NCBI RefSeq assembly: GCF_028583425.1
Contig: NC_072797.1
Span: 24,462,001 to 24,526,000 of the forward strand
Direction: 5' to 3'
From: Eublepharis macularius
Lineage: Eukaryota > Chordata > Lepidosauria > Squamata > Eublepharidae
DNA length: 64,000 bases
Positions 1-10,880 of this stretch are shown piece by piece (position 1 is the first letter of the stretch; each line of letters begins with the position of its first letter). The notes beneath the pieces were generated by a model. It was not told the origin of the DNA and searched no databases. It saw only the letters and a program-made list of their open reading frames with translations. The translations under genes and the position numbers were made by a program.

Positions 1-920
1 AGTATTTTTCACATTTTTGAGAGGGAAAGAGGAAGACAGTTCAGATAGCACCTTCCTACCACAGTGTGTTCTGGGCTCAGGTGCTGCTCAGTCCTCCCTC
101 TTCTGAGCTAGCCCCTCCCCGCACCCTGGTTTGCTGGACCTATAGCTTGGTTTAATGTCTGAATCAGGCAAACAATGATTCCCACTAACCAGAAGCAAAT
201 AACTTGTAATACATGATTGGAACCATGCTTCGAGGCAAGATTGTAAGCCATGGTTCAGAGGTAGTCCTGGATAATATTCCATTGCCCAATCCAGATGTCA
301 TGCCAAATGATGGCGATCGTAAATCATGGAAAGGAGATGAAATCTATGCATGATGTGGGAGGGAGGACTGTGCAAGCCTCCAGCCCATTCCCTATACTCC
401 CAAACTGTGGTTTGGCAATCAATGACTGCGTGATGTGTGAACTAAGACAGAGAGAGAGAGATCAGCTTGCCAAAGGTCACCGAACGATTGTATTACCAAA
501 GTGGGATTTAAACCTCAATCATTGATGTAGAGTTTTTAGTATATATATTTATTTACAGTTTAAATAAGAAATTTAATAATGTGGGAAGCGGTTGAAGACC
601 AGTACATTCTTCACTGTGTGCCTCATTTTTTGAGCACCTTAAATATGCTTTGACACCAAAATTCCTCATCCTAAGAGAAAAAAAGCTCTTTACGAGAAAG
701 TGGGTGGTGGGAGGGGTGGGGTTGACTCTCTGCACTGGTGTCTGGCACCCAAGCATTCCTCTGTCAACTCCACGTGTCCTATGCTACTGGCATAGATAGG
801 TCTATCAGTGGCTACTAGCCATGGTGACTAAAGGGAAGCTCTACATTAAGAGGCAGTAGACCTCTGAACGCCAAAGCCAGGAGGCAACTTTAGGGGACGG
901 CCTTAGCCCCTGTGCCCAGT
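1..920. other. No feature recognised
   Basis: Intergenic sequence without a supported gene or a repeat I can name. Confidence 0.5.
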
Positions 921-924
921 TGTT

Positions 925-1025
925 GGCCTTCCATAGTAACTGGTTGGCTGCTGTGTCAGACAGGATGCTGAACTACATAGATCACTGGTCTGATCCCGCA
1001 AGGCTCTTCTTACACCCTCACCTAT
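925..1025 (+). repeat. CR1-like fragment
   Basis: The block caggatgctgaactacatag...tggtctgatcccgcaaggct resembles the 3' region of CR1/L3 LINEs. Confidence 0.45.
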
Positions 1026-1071
1026 TCTGAATTGTTGTAAATGAGTATTCAAATGGGTGCTTTGCTTTAAT

Positions 1072-1300
1072 CATAGAATCACAGGGTTGGAAGGGATATC
1101 CTGGGTCATCTAGTCCAACCCCCTGCACAATGCAGGAAATTCACAACTGTCCAGCAGATGGCAAAACACCTTCAGGATCCCTAGCCAAACTCGCCTGGGG
1201 AAAATTGCTTCCTGACCCCAAAGTGGTGATCGGCATTACCCTGGGTGTGTAAGAAGGGGCCACAAGAACTAAGCACTGATGTAACCTTTCCTGCCCTCCT
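1072..1300 (-). mobile_element. CR1-type LINE 3' end, minus strand
   Basis: Reads tcatagaatcacagggttgg and catctagtccaaccccctgc, the reverse complement of the conserved CR1 3' untranslated end. Confidence 0.8.
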
Positions 1301-1490
1301 TATTATGATCTGCCTAGGTTCACAGATAATATAAGGAATATATCAATGAGATGCATCAGTAAAAGGACAGGGAGTGCCTATAGACTTTATTACTATTCTG
1401 TAAATATGATCCTACAGGGTAGATCTTACATCGGTTAATATGTCAGTCTTTGAATTACTTATGCTCTGTTGCAGGATTTCTTCAACTCTG

Positions 1491-1615
1491 ATGGTTGTTG
1501 TGGGTTTTCCGGGCTGTATTGCCGTGGTCTTGGCATTGTAGTTCCTGACGTTTCGCCAGCAGCTGTGGCTGGCATCTTCAGAGGTGTAGCACCAAAAGAC
1601 AGAGATCTCTCAGTG
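1491..1615 (-). mobile_element. Solo Penelope-like terminal repeat with 12-bp target duplication
   Basis: Flanked by tcttcaactctg at 1479-1490 and 1616-1627. The 125 bp are the same terminal repeat that borders the GIY-YIG element at 61.2-62.1 kb, inverted relative to that element's right end. A hammerhead-like motif reads on the minus strand at 1544-1584. Confidence 0.85.
1544..1584 (-). ncRNA. Hammerhead-ribozyme-like motif, family 2 (putative)
   Basis: On the minus strand: stem I strand CCU, core CUGAAGA, one extra U, hairpin stem GCCAGC/GCUGGC, GAA, self-complementary ACGU, C, then AGG closing stem I. All core positions fit a type I hammerhead except the inserted base. Activity is not shown. 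Confidence 0.4.
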
Positions 1616-2021
1616 TCTTCAACTCTGTCTTGGATTTCTGCTGGTTTTAAATCTTTGAAAATGCGCCCTTTGAAAATATACCCTATTACATGTCTTTGAA
1701 ATTGATTGTACTGAGTCACACTGTGTGACTGCCTTGAGTCTCCATGAGAAAGGCAGACTATAAATAACGTAAATAAATAAATAAGTAACTTCATTTTGCA
1801 GAAAGTGCTTTAGCCTTATATAGCTTTACTACTCATATTTTCATTTACTTAGCATTTGTTTATACTTCATAGGCATTGTCTTGTCGCAGTCCTTACAGCT
1901 ATCTTTTAAGGTAGGTCAGGGGTGGCGGCTAAAAGAGATCAACCTGGGCAAAGCCATCTCGTGAGTTCAATGTAGCCTTGAGCGGTTCAAACCAGGGAGT
2001 GAGTATTTGATTGACAGCTCA

Positions 2022-2237
2022 GAGCCAAACTAGATGTTCCCTTTTTAAAAAGAGTTGGGGCCAGGTTCCATATGTGAAGCCGCAAATATGGGGAAATAAC
2101 TGCTCCCCAGCACTGTTTCAGGACAGAAAACAGCTGGGGGAAGGCAGGAGCCCCTCCCCCACCACAGCAGCATTTTGATCCCAAATGGACAGGGAACCTG
2201 AGTTAGGGTGCAGTGAGTAAATGTCCAGTTTGGCCCT
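2022..2237. mobile_element. Family-E-like element with imperfect inverted ends
   Basis: Ends gagccaaactagatgttc and tgtccagtttggccct are inversely related. The interior is not strongly palindromic. Confidence 0.5.
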
Positions 2238-2766
2238 GAGTCTCTTAGCCACTACACTGCACCATCGCTAGCAACAGTGCCCAGAATATGCTAGAGAATC
2301 ATCCTGCTATAATAGACTTTGATGTAGGAGGAACACCCATTTCATGAAAAATGCAAGCTCGGCCCATGTTACTGAATGCAAAAGTCTATGGAAATTTACT
2401 GGAATGTAAGTCTGAAGGCTGACTAAGTTTAATGTATTAGCACAGTGCGCCCTCTAGCAGCAAATTAAGGGATCCCCCCCTGCCCATTTGCTCTGAAGGC
2501 ACTAACTCTGGACACATCTGTGTGGTCTTTTGGCAGGCGCACGCAATAAGAAGCATGCAAGTATATTAAAGGCCACAGGCCTAACATAATTCTGTATGAC
2601 AGATACAAAACAGATCTCTTTTTACAGGGAATGAATATGGCAACACACCACAAAGAAAAATGTTTTGAATGATACATTCTACTTTATTAGTGGTCCTTTT
2701 CCTGCAAAGTGTCATTTCAGAATAAATAAATGCTGTTATTGTTATGAAACTGACAGTGTTCATATG

Positions 2767-3555
2767 TAGACATGGGCACGAACCCAAAAAAATTAACGAT
2801 CCAGAGGATTGTGGTTCGGTGCAGACCACGATCCCGAATTCCCGAACAGCAACGGACATCTCCCGTTCCCGAACCAAACCGTGGATCATGGATCGTGGAG
2901 GCCAAAGTGGAGGGGTGCCCCAGAGCCAGGCAGCAGCCCTGGAACTAGAGGAGATAGATCCCTATCCAACAAAGCCAAGCTCAATTGTACTCTCTCAGTC
3001 TCTCTCTCCAAAGGCTAGCAAGTGGCAAGCAAGAGCTCTGTCCCACTCCACTGCTAGCAGAAAGTGAAACCCAGCCTGGGAGACCATGGCTATTTATAAG
3101 CATGGGTCCCATTCAGCAACACAGGAGGTCTGTGTTTGGCCGTCAGAGCTGCCTATCAGGGTTTGCAGGGATGAGATTGGAGTGCCCATGGCTACAGAAC
3201 ACCCCCTTCCCCCTCCCTCCCCTGGCTGTCTTCTCCCATCTTGTAACTGCTTTGCTGCTCCGTGGTTGGAAGGAAGCCCTGCTGATCAAGGAAAGCTGGG
3301 CTTCCATTCGGGTTTCCAGGGCAACAGAAGGAGGGCAAACAGAGCTCAGGCATTCCCCTGGCTCCATTGCCAGGGGAATAGATTGCTGGCGCCTGAGTGT
3401 CTGGATTCCCGAACCGAGCCCGAACGCCACGATCCAGGCCTCTCCCGACTGCTGGATCGTTGGCTGAGGACGATCACGATCCGCCGGGTCACGATTGCGT
3501 GATCACCATTTTTGTGGGGTTTTGATGCTCGTAATGCGGTTCGTGCCCATCTCTG
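2767..3555. mobile_element. hAT-type non-autonomous element (family B), copy 1
   Basis: Inverted ends tagacatgggcacgaac and gttcgtgcccatctctg with 8-bp duplications ttcatatg at 2759-2766 and 3556-3563. The interior holds many gatcc/ggatc-type short repeats but no transposase. Confidence 0.85.
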
Positions 3556-3625
3556 TTCATATGGCTGAAGAGTTCTACTTAACTATTTCTTTTAGACGTG
3601 ACTATATATCTTTGTAAATAATATT

Positions 3626-3708
3626 TTGTAAGGATTCATATCTGGAGAACCGGGTTTGATTCTCCACTCCTCCACTTGAAGCCAGCTGGATGACCTTATT
3701 TTAAAGCT
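3626..3708 (+). repeat. tRNA-derived SINE fragment
   Basis: Contains ctggagaaccgggtttgatt and ccactcctccacttgaagcc, typical of squamate SINE heads; the 3' part is missing. Confidence 0.65.
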
Positions 3709-3727
3709 ATCATTCAATGATGACTAC

Positions 3728-3877
3728 GGCTGATTTCACACACGTTGGATAATGCACTTCCAATCCTCTTTATAGATCATTTGGAATGGATTTTTTCATG
3801 TGCGGAACAAAAAATCCACCTCAAATGATTGATAAAGTGCATTGAAAGTGCATTATCCAACGTGCGCGGAATCAGCC
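3728..3877. mobile_element. Palindromic MITE (family C), copy 1
   Basis: 150 bp with inverted ends ggctgatttcacacacgttg and caacgtgcgcggaatcagcc; the arms run through ggataatgcactt. Class not settled; no convincing target duplication. Confidence 0.8.
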
Positions 3878-3879
3878 CT

Positions 3880-4695
3880 CAACAGGTGTTGGCATCTGAT
3901 ACATTTGATGAAGGGATATGAAACTCATTTTTCAAAAAGAAAGAGAGAGAGATCTTATCATTTTTGTTAATGTGGCTACAAAATGTGGCGGCAAATTGGT
4001 TAAAGTAGGAACGCAATAATAAAAGTGTTCCCAAACAAAAGGTCTTCTTGTTTTTAAGAGGTATGAATTTTGGATATGTCTACCGATTTTTTAATGACCA
4101 AGGCTGATCAATGTCTAAAGAAATATAGTATACAAATAACTGTAGCTGAGGAACATCAAGCAAAGCTACAGAGAAGATCCAAGGATGGTGAGCTTCAGTT
4201 AGAATACAAAACCTATTGCAGCTCTTCAAGCATTTGATATTTGGACTGATGGACTGTTGTCAGGGGTGAACAGTAAAGCTAAATATTTGCATTATGCCCA
4301 ATTTATCAGGATTACAGATGTTGAAATAGTCTGTGAAACACTTGCTAAACTGGGAGAAAGGGCAACTATGGTGATGTTCCAAAGTGAAAATTCCTAACTT
4401 ATAGACAAGCTTGAGGTTTGAACTAGTGACTACACAGGAAATGGGAACAGCTTCATGATGACATCAACTTAGAATGAAGCAACAGTGAAAAAACTAGACT
4501 CAAGACCAGGAATTACTACGAAGAAGAAGAACGAAAACAGAACCACCTGTAATCATAAAGAATTAGGAAGGTTATAGAACTGGAATAATGAGTGGGCAGA
4601 ATGGATCTTTTCCATAGTGAAAGCCTAAAGTGTTTGGAACTTTTCAGCTTAGGAAAAAAGACAACTAATGAGATATATGATAGAGGAGTTAGAAT
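3880..4695. other. No feature recognised
   Basis: AT-rich intergenic sequence; open frames are short and show no known domain. Confidence 0.5.
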
Positions 4696-4704
4696 GGTTT
4701 TGTG

Positions 4705-4964
4705 CAGGGCTTTTTTTCTGGGAAGAGAGGTGGTGGAACTCAGTTGGTTGCCCTTGGAGAAAATGGTCACATGGCTGGTGGCCCCGCCCCCTGATCTCCA
4801 GACAGAGGGAAGTTTAGATTGCCCTCCATGCCGCTGAGTAGTGTGGAGGGCAATCTCAACTCCCCTCTGTCTGGAGATCAGGGGGCGGGGCCACCAGCCA
4901 TGTGACCATTTTCAAGAGGTTCCGGAACTCCGTTCCACCACGTTCCAGCTGATAAAAAGCCCTG
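4705..4964. mobile_element. Palindromic hAT-type MITE (family A), copy 1
   Basis: Terminal inverted repeats cagggcttttt...aaaaagccctg with matching 8-bp target duplications gttttgtg at 4697-4704 and 4965-4972. The interior is a near-complete hairpin containing ccccgccccctgatctccag and its complement. The 8-bp duplication and CAGGG end place it in the hAT superfamily. Confidence 0.88.
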
Positions 4965-4969
4965 GTTTT

Positions 4970-5190
4970 GTGGTTAAAGTGCTGGACTAGAATCTGGGAG
5001 ATCCAAATTCAAATTCCTGCTCTACTATAGAAGCTCACAGAGTGACCTTGGGCCAGTCCCTCTCAGCCTAATCTACCTCACAGAGTTGCTGTTGGGAGGG
5101 TAAAATGGAGGGAAGAATGATGTAAACCACTTTGAGTCCCCATTTGGGAAAAGGGGGGGGGGACAAATATCTAAATTATGAATAAATGAT
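4970..5190 (+). repeat. tRNA-derived SINE
   Basis: Contains ttgtggttaaagtgctggac, an A-box-like head, and aaattcaaattcctgctct (B-box region), the SINE body gtgaccttgggccagtccct and gatgtaaaccactttgagtc, and an A-rich tail. It starts inside the right-hand duplication of MITE copy A1. Confidence 0.75.
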
Positions 5191-5399
5191 GAGTGATACG
5201 GAAATGGCTCCTCCCTCTTTCTTAACACCAGTCATCCCATGAAACTGACCCGCAGAAGTTTCAGAATGGACAGAAGAAAACTTTATTTCAAATGATGCTT
5301 AATCAACTTGCAGAGTTCACTGGCGCAGGATGCGGTAATGTCTGCTGGCGTAGGCGGCTCTAAAATGGGGCCAGGCAAATCCATGGAAAAGTCTATATT

Positions 5400-6170
5400 T
5401 ATACATTCATTTATTATTTATCTATAGTCTGCCTTTCTCACTGAGACTCAAGGCGGATTACACAAGACAAGTTAGTATGAACAATGGTTAGGACATTCAA
5501 GAGAACAAATGCTATAGAATATGGATTGCAGAAATTTGAAAACAAGTATAAATCTGAATACAGAGATGAAACATTGCTGAAACAATGCGTAAGTAATTAA
5601 ACATGACACCTTTAACAATACAGGAACTACCCAGTAGGAACATGTCTACATCAACAGGCAGCACCCAGTAGAATAGTCTACAGCCCCTGCCCCTTACCAA
5701 GGAATTTCTCTGAGCCAATTCTGACAGTACAGCCCTGTTACCTGAGTAAAAAGGCCCTCCTGAATAATTCAGTTTTGTATAGTTTGTAGAAAGCCAGAAG
5801 AGTCGGAGCTTTCCTGACCTTCTCTTGAAGGTCATTCTATAAGGTAAGGGCTACCACAGAGAATGTGCTTAAATGAGCAGCTGATTTTGCCAAACTCTAA
5901 AGTGGTATCTTCAGATGAGTGAAGCTGACCTAGAGAGAGAAGTGGACCATAGAGAGAGAGGCAGTCTGTTAGATATGAGAGATCAAGGTCATAGAGTGCA
6001 TTGTATGTGATAGCCAAAACCTTGAACTGAGCCTGGTAACTGATGAGAAGCCAGTTGAGTGACTGTAGAACTGGAGTAATATGCAAGCTGTGCCTAGCTC
6101 ATCATAGCAAACAAGCTGTAGCGTTCTGTACCAGCTGGTATTCACTATGTTTACTAAATACACTGTTTAC
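5400..6170 (-). repeat. LINE-like interspersed repeat, class unsettled
   Basis: Left end tctgcctttctcactgagac and internal blocks recur at 17725-18480 (opposite strand), 30405-30630 and 48780-48920. It looks like a 3'-truncated non-LTR element without an intact frame. Confidence 0.5.
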
Positions 6171-6179
6171 TAAATGGAG

Positions 6180-7690
6180 CATGCATGTTTTGAGGTAGCA
6201 TACCTCTAAATACCAGATGCTGGAGGGATACTGTGGAAGAGAGCTAGTGTTTCATGGCCCGGGCTTCTGGTAGGTGACTCCTCTCTGAAGATTTTTCTAA
6301 GTACAGTCACTGATCTTCAGATCTCCTAAGGAAAGAAACCACCAACGCCCTCTAGCATCAGATATTATTGATGAATCAATCTGGCTGCACCAGTAAGAAA
6401 GAACAACCAAGACAACAGGCGGATTGGGTCAATATCTCACCGTCTTAGATTAGGCTTATTCTGTATAAATTATTTCAGGAGCAATTAGCTGAATATTAAT
6501 GTATGAGCAAATAATAAACCCAGCTGACCACTATACGAATCTGGACACTGGGCAAGATGGATCCTTAGCCATAAACCAGATGGCTTTATTAATTTCTCTG
6601 ACCTGAGTATGACAGCATGGGAGAAGTGGTTTTAGGGTGGGTCAGTTAAGGTCAGAGTGTTCTATGCTCTAAGGACAGGCTGCTTCTGTTCTTCTCAAGC
6701 ACTTGCAACATCCCAGGTTTGGAACTAGCACTGTTGTGGTTCCCCGGAGAATAAAGCTGCATTGATACGACCAAGACAACTAGTTTGCACCTGAAAAAAA
6801 CTGGGGCAAGGGGGGGGCAATACCCCAGAAAGAGCATATGGAAGCTGAGATATTACTTTCCCCCCATTCTTTGCTTTAAAAAAAAACTGACTAGAATTTT
6901 GCAGAAGTTATCCAACAGAGGGAGCAAATGGATTGTATTCATTTATGATTGTCATTGTATAAGCTGGACCTGCAAGAAAAGCAGTGGATTTTTTTATCTT
7001 CCCTGAAGATGGTGGCAAAATGGGACAGTTCTCACCTTTGCAACCATTGTCCTGCTGGAGACACCTGCCTCCAATATCTGCTTGCCCACCAACTCCATAA
7101 CACACACACCCCATGCCCCCATCCCCCTACCCAGTTTTTGCTTCCTTGCATCTATTTTTCTGTTTTTCTGGTAAGCTCAGGTTTACAGAATTATAGAGTT
7201 GGATTCTGTGACATAAAAAATTATAGAGAATTATAGAGTTGGATTCTGTGACATACAACCATATCTTCCTACCTCAGAAAAAGGATCCATTCTTTATCAG
7301 AAAAGTCACTCTCCATAGGAGAACAAAGACTTTGTTAAACATTGTTGACACTGCTGAACAAAGACTTTTAGGAGACGAGTGTCACGGGACCTGACTTAGC
7401 TAAAGTGGGTCAGTTGCAGGATCCAGACCAAATACTCAAAAGGGGCCCCTTCCTTCAGATTCTTTTTTGTCCACAGGGGGGACCCATTACAACTACTACT
7501 ATTATTGTTGTTATTATTTTTAATAGGAAAGTGGTTGGCTCTGTTATTATCATGAACTCAGCAAAACCTAGGCCACTCATCAATGTACTTGGGGTTTCTA
7601 TATATTGAAGAGACTGTTCTTCACGTATGCAGAAAAATAAGACTTTTTAAATTAACCTGAAGGGAACAAAGAAATTGAAACTTCCCTGTT
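6180..7690. other. No gene; short local duplication
   Basis: The segment aattatagagttggattctg is duplicated at 7190 and 7229. Otherwise nothing was recognised. Confidence 0.5.
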
Positions 7691-7769
7691 GAGGACTAGA
7701 CATGCCCTTGTTGAGAACTTAAGCTTGCCAACCTCTAAGTGGGACCTGGAGAGCTCCAGAAATTACAAC

Positions 7770-8065
7770 ATAAGCTTTCGAGAATCAAGTTCTCTTCGTC
7801 AGATGCATGATACAAATGATGATACAGTGGCGCCTGGTATGGGCTTTTGGGGACCACAGTTCTCTTTGTCAGATGCATCTGACAAAGAGAACTGTGGTCC
7901 CCAAAAGCCCATACCAGGTGCCACTGTATCATCATTTGTATCATGCATCTGATGAAGAGAACTTGATTCTCGAAAGCTTATGCTACAATAAAATTGGTTA
8001 GTCTTAAAGGTGCTACTGGACTCTTTTTGATTTTGCTACTACAGACTAACACGGCTAACTCCTCT
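7770..8065 (+). mobile_element. Palindromic Penelope-like terminal element, second family, 12-bp target duplication
   Basis: Flanked by agaaattacaac at 7758-7769 and 8066-8077. Positions 7771-7980 form a palindrome with arms of 105 bp centred at 7875/7876, followed by a single-copy tail to 8065 ending near cggctaactcctct. The element interrupts an older 200-bp interspersed repeat whose halves lie at 7724-7769 and 8066-8243. It is assigned to the Penelope-like class by its organisation and hammerhead-like motif, not by coding sequence. Confidence 0.75.
7945..7983 (+). ncRNA. Hammerhead-ribozyme-like motif, family 1 (putative)
   Basis: Stem I GCAU/AUGC, canonical core CUGAUGA, one extra A, hairpin GAGAA/UUCUC with loop CUUGA, GAA, self-complementary AGCU, U. 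A mirror copy on the minus strand (7768-7806, core CUGACGA) has a truncated stem I. The copy at 24134-24172 has a damaged core (CUGACAA). Confidence 0.42.
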
Positions 8066-8243
8066 AGAAATTACAACTGATCTCTAGATGACAGAGATCA
8101 CTTCCTCTGGAGGAAATGACTATTCTGGAGGGTGGACTCTATAGCATTATACCCTGGTGAGCCCCCCCCCCAACTCTACCCTCTACAGGCTCCTCCCTCA
8201 AATCTCCAGGAATTTCCTGACCCAGACTTGGTAACTGTGACAG

Positions 8244-10190
8244 ACAGGGCCAGTTCCAGTTCCACCTCTCCCAGGAAACAGCCAATAAGAGCTGGCTGAA
8301 TGCTGGGGCTGGGGACATTTGAAATACTTTAGGGCAGTCAGCGAGAGGAGAAAAAGAATTTAAGCTACTGAATGGAAATGGCAGATATAGCTGCCTGTTG
8401 CAACCTGTTATATTATACTGTAATCATCCACTGTTATCGGAATGTGGGGTTATAAGTTCAACTCATGACAACAATGGATCTATATGTTTGAATAATTCAC
8501 TCCTATGTTATACATCTTGTAAATAAAAGGGTTTTTTTCTGTTTAACCCTGGCTGTCAGGAAGTTGTTGGCTGAGATGAAATAACACACACATGAACATC
8601 AAACATTCTGGTCATCGTGACCAATGAGCTTAATTAGCTAAATGGTCGCAGCAAATATGGAAAGTAAACACTGAGTTCCCTGACTCTGATTGCCCTGAGC
8701 CTTCAGCTAGGTGAGAGGTAGAGAACTGAAGGAACTGACTGCCTGGCAAAGTCCCGGGGAAAAGGAGAGAGGGGACCGTGTGTGGATTTGAGTCAGGGCT
8801 CTCTGTCTGATAATTAGGGACTAGACAGGTGGCGTATGACTGCCCTGAACTGCCTGTGAAGCCCCAAACCAGTGCAGGGAGGTCTATGGTGGGTGACAGT
8901 GTGTAAGGGGGCCACAATAACCCTAGCCGAGATGCAATTAAAGACAAAATGATACATTATCCTACTCAGGTTCCTGATGAGATTTTTGTAGAATCCTTAA
9001 AGGACTTGGAGGGGAGAGTCTCAATTGTTCTTACCTCTCACAATTCCCTGTGCACCTCCCAATTGATGGCCACACGTCAGTCAGCACAAGAGTGAAACAA
9101 GATCAGCCACAATATTGGGGTTTGTGCATACTTGAGGGGTGGGGAATCCCAAAGTACATGGATAAAAATGTTTGAAGAATGAAAAAAGAGACCAAAAGTA
9201 TTCCCTCAAGCCTGCAAGAGTCCTGAGATCCTTGTGGCAAGAATGTGATTCCAAAAAGGATGACAGAGGAACGTGAGTGCAGAAACAGAATTTTTGTGAA
9301 GAAAAAAAGTGTTCACTATGCCTGCTGCAAAGGACGGAAACACCTGTGAGTGTGCAGTTATGTTTTGTTTCTCTGTCCTCCTTTGCCTTGGAAAATGCTT
9401 CATCAACTCCTCAGGTATTAGTCTCCCTTTGTCTGGGAGGCAGGGGCTTTTCCTTTCCCAAGCTGGTTGCAGACGTACACATAACTGGTATCTCACAGGG
9501 TCAAAGACTGAAATGAACGCATTCCAGGATAGACCTTATTATATAGATTTGGAACGTAATTGGTAAATGTATGGTGGCCATTCACAGCGGCAGTATCCAG
9601 AGAGAATGCAACCTCCCTAGTTTTGAAAAGCTATTTAGCACCTGTAATGGCTGAGGAATCCATGGTCATTTTTTCAGGCCTCTGGAGGTACTAGTAAACA
9701 AGTATGCTTTCAGGAGTGTATTTCAGAGTCAAGTGTTCATACCTGGTTGCTTTTGAACAAAACTTTACCCTCAAACTTAAAAAAAAAAAATCAACAAGCT
9801 TATCACCTGCAGAAACCATAACAAAAATAAAACAGATGGGGAAAGGACAAATACAGATAAACTGATTACACACAAAACAGAATATTACAAACCTATTACC
9901 TATTTTACGCCTTCTCTCGGTGTACAGACCTTCTTGGAAAACTCTACCAGCATTACCTATCATGAATGGCAATTTAAGCCTCGCTGGAGGATACCTCAAG
10001 GGAATGGTAATAAACTCTTATTCTGAGAAACAGCTTGCACTATCCTAAGCAGTGATTAAAATAAAGTGCATATCTGGTTGCCATGGTTTGGAGCTTTACA
10101 GATTTTGGGAAAGTGCCATTCCTTGCCAGGGGTTGGGGACCGTGGCAATGGACTTGCTTGCCAAGTTTTGTGAGGGTTTTAACGTTCATC
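8244..10190. other. No feature recognised
   Basis: Mixed-composition intergenic DNA. Frames such as 8630-8947 and 9691-9999 (minus) show no domain. Confidence 0.5.
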
Positions 10191-10194
10191 TGGG

Positions 10195-10700
10195 ATGGTA
10201 GGCACAGACAGGGCCTGCTCGAGGGGGGTAGGGGGGGTAGTCTGCCCCTGGCGCTGCCAGGGAGGGGGCGCCGGGAGCAGCTGCCAGCTGCCGGACCGCG
10301 CAGGTGGCAGTGCAGGCAGCCTTGCAGCCCCCCGCGCTGCCTTTCGCCTGCCACGCAGGACAGGGGGCGGCCGGTTTGTCACGCACCCCCTGTCCTGCAG
10401 GGCAGGCAAAAAGCTGCATGGCCGCCAGCACCATTCGCCTGCCCCGCAGGACAGGGGGTGGGTGGCCGCCCCCTGTCCTGCGGGACAGGTGAATGGTGCG
10501 GGCGGCCTTGCAGCCCCCCGTGCTGCCTTTAGCCTGCCCTGCAGGACAGGGGGCGCACGGCAAGCCAGCTGCCCCCTGTCCCACGTGGCATGCGAAAGTC
10601 AGCGCGGGGGGCTGTGAGGCCGCCCGCGCCATTCGCCTGTGTGGAGGCGAATGGCGTAGGCAGCTTCCCAGCCCCGCATGCTGCTCCTGCCACTGAAATG
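10195..10700. repeat. GC-rich block of repeated hairpin modules
   Basis: The motif gcaggacagggggcg and its complement ccccctgtcctgc recur at least seven times over 300 bp, alternating in orientation, with shared spacers (gcagccccccg.gctgcctt, accattcgcctg). Long open frames here, up to 201 codons, arise from GC content. No gene is supported. Confidence 0.6.
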
Positions 10701-10818
10701 ACATCATCACGCAGCGCCGGGAGAGCACGCACAGAGGGGTCACACTAGAGTTGCCCTGGGCACCAGCAACCCTAGATCGGGCCCTGGGCACAGAAAAAGA
10801 AGAATTAGCACCTTTTTC

Positions 10819-10880
10819 AGAGAGAGAGAGAGGGGGAGAGAGAGAGAGAGAGATCGAGAGAGATCGCTCTCACACACATT
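10819..10880. repeat. AG microsatellite
   Basis: Imperfect (ag)n run interrupted by gggg and by two agatcg blocks. Confidence 0.85.

Larger units (their letters stand above)
7724..8243 (+). repeat. 200-bp interspersed repeat (ggttgccaacctccagg type), interrupted
   Basis: Halves 7724-7769 and 8066-8243 are split by the Penelope-like insertion. The consensus features are cctggagatctcc...attacaactgatctc...ggagaaaatgg...ctccaggaatttcc...ctggcaac, with imperfect inverted ends. The class is not known to me. Confidence 0.7.

Noticed and set aside
10186..10791. 201-codon minus-strand open frame rich in Pro, Ala, Gly and Arg
   Set aside because: It lies in the GC-rich hairpin-module block. Frames are open on both strands at once, and the protein is low-complexity with no domain.
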